Both the position numbers and the translations under genes were made by a program. The notes under the pieces were generated by a model. It saw nothing but the letters and a program-made list of their open reading frames with translations, searched no databases and was not told the origin of the DNA. From NCBI GenBank assembly GCA_003342895.1, contig PTFA01000011.1, positions 7,465,081-7,529,080 of the forward strand: 64,000 nt of DNA, in the 5' to 3' direction. Position 1 is the stretch's first letter. Every line of letters starts with the position of its first letter. Source of the stretch: Casuarius casuarius (taxonomy: Eukaryota > Chordata > Aves > Casuariiformes > Casuariidae). Of this stretch, positions 60,956 through 64,000 are shown in pieces.

Positions 60956-63900
60956 AATCTACCCTCATAAAGGTACTTTGAGGCTAGAATTGGGCATGTT
61001 TCTTTAGAAAAATAATTTAGCTGCTCAAAAATGTAGTTTCAGCTTAACAGCATGTTGAATAAATCTTCATCAGGCTCAGTAAAATTCAAGGGATTGCAAT
61101 AGGTTTTTTCATCCTCAAAATAAAAATCAAAATGCTTCATCCTAAACTGTTGGACATAGAAAGGGGAATATAGTAAAGGAGTAGTGTGTGCAGGGGAGTA
61201 GTTAAATTTAGGTAAAAACTTTTTAATTAGGCAGTTATTTTTATTTTTTTTTTTATTTCTCTTTAATCTTTGAAATGAAAATCATATTCATGTTAATTAA
61301 GACCTCTCTGATTCTGGGAAGCTTGTTTATGATCTGTTCCAACGAGGTCACACTGCTCTCATCCAGAGGTCATCACATGGGATGAACCGCTGGGATTTCT
61401 TTTCTAAGTAAGGTGTTTTGGCCGCATGCATCAAATAAGACACTATACCCTGATACCTGCACCATAAAATCTCACTTCTATTTAGTGCCTGTCACGAGCA
61501 ACATCCTTGAACAGTAACAGTTGTCCATAGAGACCTTGAATATGCCTAACTTTTTGATTCAATTCTGTCTGGGGGTAAAGGTGAGCAATAATGTATCTAA
61601 CAATGGCATTCTCAGTATCTTTTCTTCATTTATAAAATGCAGATGAAGAGAAAAGTGCTCCGTTGTCCCATTTTTCTGTGTAAAAAGCTTATTTCTAATC
61701 CAAGGAAAGCTCTAGAGTTGGGGAACTGCTGTCAAGCATATTAAGGAACTGCTGAGATCTTAGTAATAGCTGGTATGGGCATATGTCATGCATAAGCACG
61801 CATTTTCAGGAGACCATCTCGGTTGAACTTGACATGTCTAATACCTTGGCATTAGAACTGAGAAGATACAGGTAGTCAGTGAAATGGCCCTCTGAAACAG
61901 CTAAGAATCAGAATCAGGTTACAGCAGAACCTCAAACTTCCTTGACTGAGCAGTAGTAACTAACTGTATGGATCATCTTAATTCACAGCAAACTTGAAAT
62001 TATGTAAGTTCTAAAGCATGTGCTGAAAGTGAGTAACTGAAGTTGCGTCAGTTTTCCCAGGTGAGGAGCCCATACATGATCTTTAGTTCTATTTATATAG
62101 AAGAGTCCTGAAAATTCTTTATTCTGTTCATATCTCCTCAAGTTGCAAGACCAAAAAGCAAAAGTTAACATGTGGGAGACAGTGCTGTCCAGTTTTGGAT
62201 ATGCTTATTAGATGTTTTATGTAGTGTTGGTAACTGCCTAAAATGTCAGCAGTAAAAAAACGGTGGCTAATCTGCACTATTGTTGTAATCTTTCTTAGAC
62301 TGGTAAAAATGAGTCAGTCCAAGAGAAGGACGACATGATTTCCAGAGTGTGAACGAAGCTAGGAGGCCTTATGTTTTGGCACTTCAGTTCAAGAGGGATT
62401 CAGATTTATTTTTGGAACTGAAAGTCAAGGTTGTAAAGTATTTCGTCAACTAAGCAAATCAATGGGAAGTCCTCCTTATATTCCATATAGCCAGAAGAGA
62501 TGCAAATTATTTGCTTAGATTTCTTTTAGACGTTAAACTTTCTTGGTTGAGATTTCTAAACTATTAATGAAGGAGAGCTGACTTGAACAGTAATTTGCAT
62601 CAGGCAATGAAAATCATGAAGCTTATTTCTTACGGCTCAGTCTTTTATAGTAGTCAAACATATATAGTATAGAACCTATGTAGAACTGTTTTTAATGTCA
62701 GTTTTTAAATGAAACATTTTCCAATGTTAACAGCTACTGCTACCTCTTACTCTGCTTACTTTCACTTACTGTACTTACTTTCACCACCTTTGCTTCTTTG
62801 CTGCCTATATCCAATATGCTTATTTTCAGTATCTGTTTTCTTTAAATACATAGGGCTGTTCTAATGATGAACAGCTTTCTTTCTAACTCTTGTCCTGCAG
62901 TTAGAGCCATGAATTTTGTGTCCAGATTTGTAATGGAACCTTTTACACTGAAATTTTAGAAAATGTGTTATGTAAATAGGAGATCTTGTCATTTGTAATG
63001 TGAAATCTTCAGAACGTTTTTTTCCACTTTTAAAGCCATTTTTACTCACTTTGTGGATCTTAAACATGAAGTAGAAGCACTTAAAAGCATGAGTTTTTTG
63101 CTATTTCTTTTTTTTTAAGAAGTCAGTAGTCAGTTGTTTTTATACTCTCAGAAGAGAGGCAATTACTGAATTAGCCTGAAGAGCAAAATGCTATAATATA
63201 CTGATTAAATTCTTTTATTAGAAAGTTTATCTGAACAATATTGGGAATTGTGGGAAATGAAGATCATTGCAGTAGCCTATACCTAGATTTAAGGTTCTGT
63301 AGCAGATTAGATTATTTCAGTTAATCTGAGTTTGACATGCGATAAATTTGCCTTTAAGTGGATGAGCTTGACATACCAGTATTTTATAGTAACGTATATC
63401 CTTAAATTGTTGTCGTATACAGTTTCTCAAATAGGTTATCAGATATACTAAGAGATACAGAGCTTACTGCTTTTCTGGCCTACATTTTTGCAGGCGTTCC
63501 TCTGTTTTGATCTCCTTGAAGATCTCATTCTTCTCTAGCTGTTCTTTACTGTATGTAGGCTGTTGGCATAACAAACGGTACTTTTTCTTCCTTGTACTTT
63601 TGTAAAAGAAATAATGTCTAGTAGACATTACAGTCCTTCTTGTTCCATCCAAACCAGCCATATGATCTGTCACAGCTAGTTTGGAGTCAGTTTTTATACA
63701 CTTGTCTACCACCACCATGTTCTCTATTGTCTTGTGAAGTTTCCTTGAAATTGAGTTGCTTTGTTCTGCCTCTCATTATCCTAAGATGATGTGGCCTAAT
63801 ACTGAGACCTTATTTTTATATGTGAACATGAAAGTCCATAAATGTTGTTGAGCAATACAACTCTCTAATAGTTTATCTCTGTTTGCATCTTGACATTTCA

Positions 63901-64000
63901 TATTCTCATATACTGGTAAAGCATGTAGGAAAAAAATGTTGTGAGACGAAATGGTTACTTCATTACAGACGTCATTTTTTTATGGCATAACATATCAGAG

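Larger units (their letters stand above)
1..64000 (+). other. GBE1: GBE1 gene locus, internal part (exons 8-14)
   Basis: The window lies wholly inside one gene read on the + strand. The protein (EC 2.4.1.18) cuts alpha-1,4 glucan chains and rejoins the piece by an alpha-1,6 bond, making the branch points of glycogen in the cytosol. Seven exons join in frame to about 314 codons that match human GBE1 residues 331-645 with few substitutions, by my recollection of the human protein. Intron phases from intron 7 to intron 14 are 2, 1, 0, 0, 0, 1, 0, 2. Exon numbers follow the human 16-exon gene and assume no exon gain or loss upstream. In the human enzyme the catalytic residues are Asp357, Glu412 and Asp481; all three are present. 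Human residues mutated in glycogen storage disease IV (Arg515, Arg524, Tyr535, His545, Asn556, His628) are also all conserved. Promoter, start codon, stop codon and poly(A) site are outside the window. Confidence 0.97.
58283..64000 (+). other. GBE1: Intron 14 of GBE1, 5' part (phase 2, U12-type donor)
   Basis: The intron begins ATATCCTTTT and continues beyond the window. I searched for exon 15, which should encode a segment resembling human FKIVLDSD and EYGGH, and found no match, so at least 5.7 kb of the intron is here. It contains a 13-base G run (60943-60955) and an open segment after a good AG acceptor at 60652-60727 (see findings). The rest appears to be unique AT-rich sequence. Confidence 0.85.

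Noticed and set aside
1..64000. tRNA, rRNA, CRISPR arrays, operons or bacterial-type genes
   Set aside because: No cloverleaf with A and B boxes, no regularly spaced repeats and no prokaryotic gene arrangement were seen; the window is a vertebrate intron-exon landscape.

Overview
This window is eukaryotic, and the only gene I can support is an internal part of GBE1 (1,4-alpha-glucan branching enzyme 1) on the + strand. Seven coding exons, here numbered 8 to 14 by comparison with the human gene as I recall it, lie at 18111-18226, 18483-18610, 22237-22335, 24722-24832, 27481-27652, 56768-56952 and 58152-58282. They sum to 942 nt, join in frame without a stop, and encode roughly residues 331-645 of a protein of about 700 residues. 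This covers the second half of the GH13 (beta/alpha)8 barrel, with all three catalytic carboxylates, and the start of the C-terminal beta domain. Exons 1-7 lie upstream of the window and exons 15-16 downstream.

The host looks like a sauropsid, most probably a bird. The recognisable interspersed repeats are CR1 LINEs: a fairly young 5'-truncated copy at about 55211-56100, an older one at about 20361-21180, an ancient one at about 26140-26740, and a possible remnant at about 13075-13200. Repeat density is otherwise low, the introns are AT-rich, and there are no Alu, B1 or L1-like elements. I cannot name the species.

Layout: 1-18110 is intron 7 (5' part missing). 18111-27652 holds exons 8-12, separated by introns of 256 bp to 3.6 kb. 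27653-56767 is one giant intron 12 (29.1 kb). 56768-58282 holds exons 13-14. 58283-64000 is the first part of intron 14. All complete introns are GT-AG. Intron 14 is different: it opens with ATATCCTTTT, the donor signature of a U12-dependent AT-AC intron, and the exon before it has no usable GT.

The points most worth a second look are the U12-type AT-AC donor; an arginine codon (CGA at about 27514) where human, yeast and plant branching enzymes, as I remember them, have tryptophan (human Trp493); and a small open segment behind a good acceptor at 60652-60727 that is phase-compatible with exon 14. I found no RNA genes, CRISPR arrays or second protein-coding gene. The remaining sequence is intronic, with microsatellites, homopolymer runs and scattered ambiguous bases.
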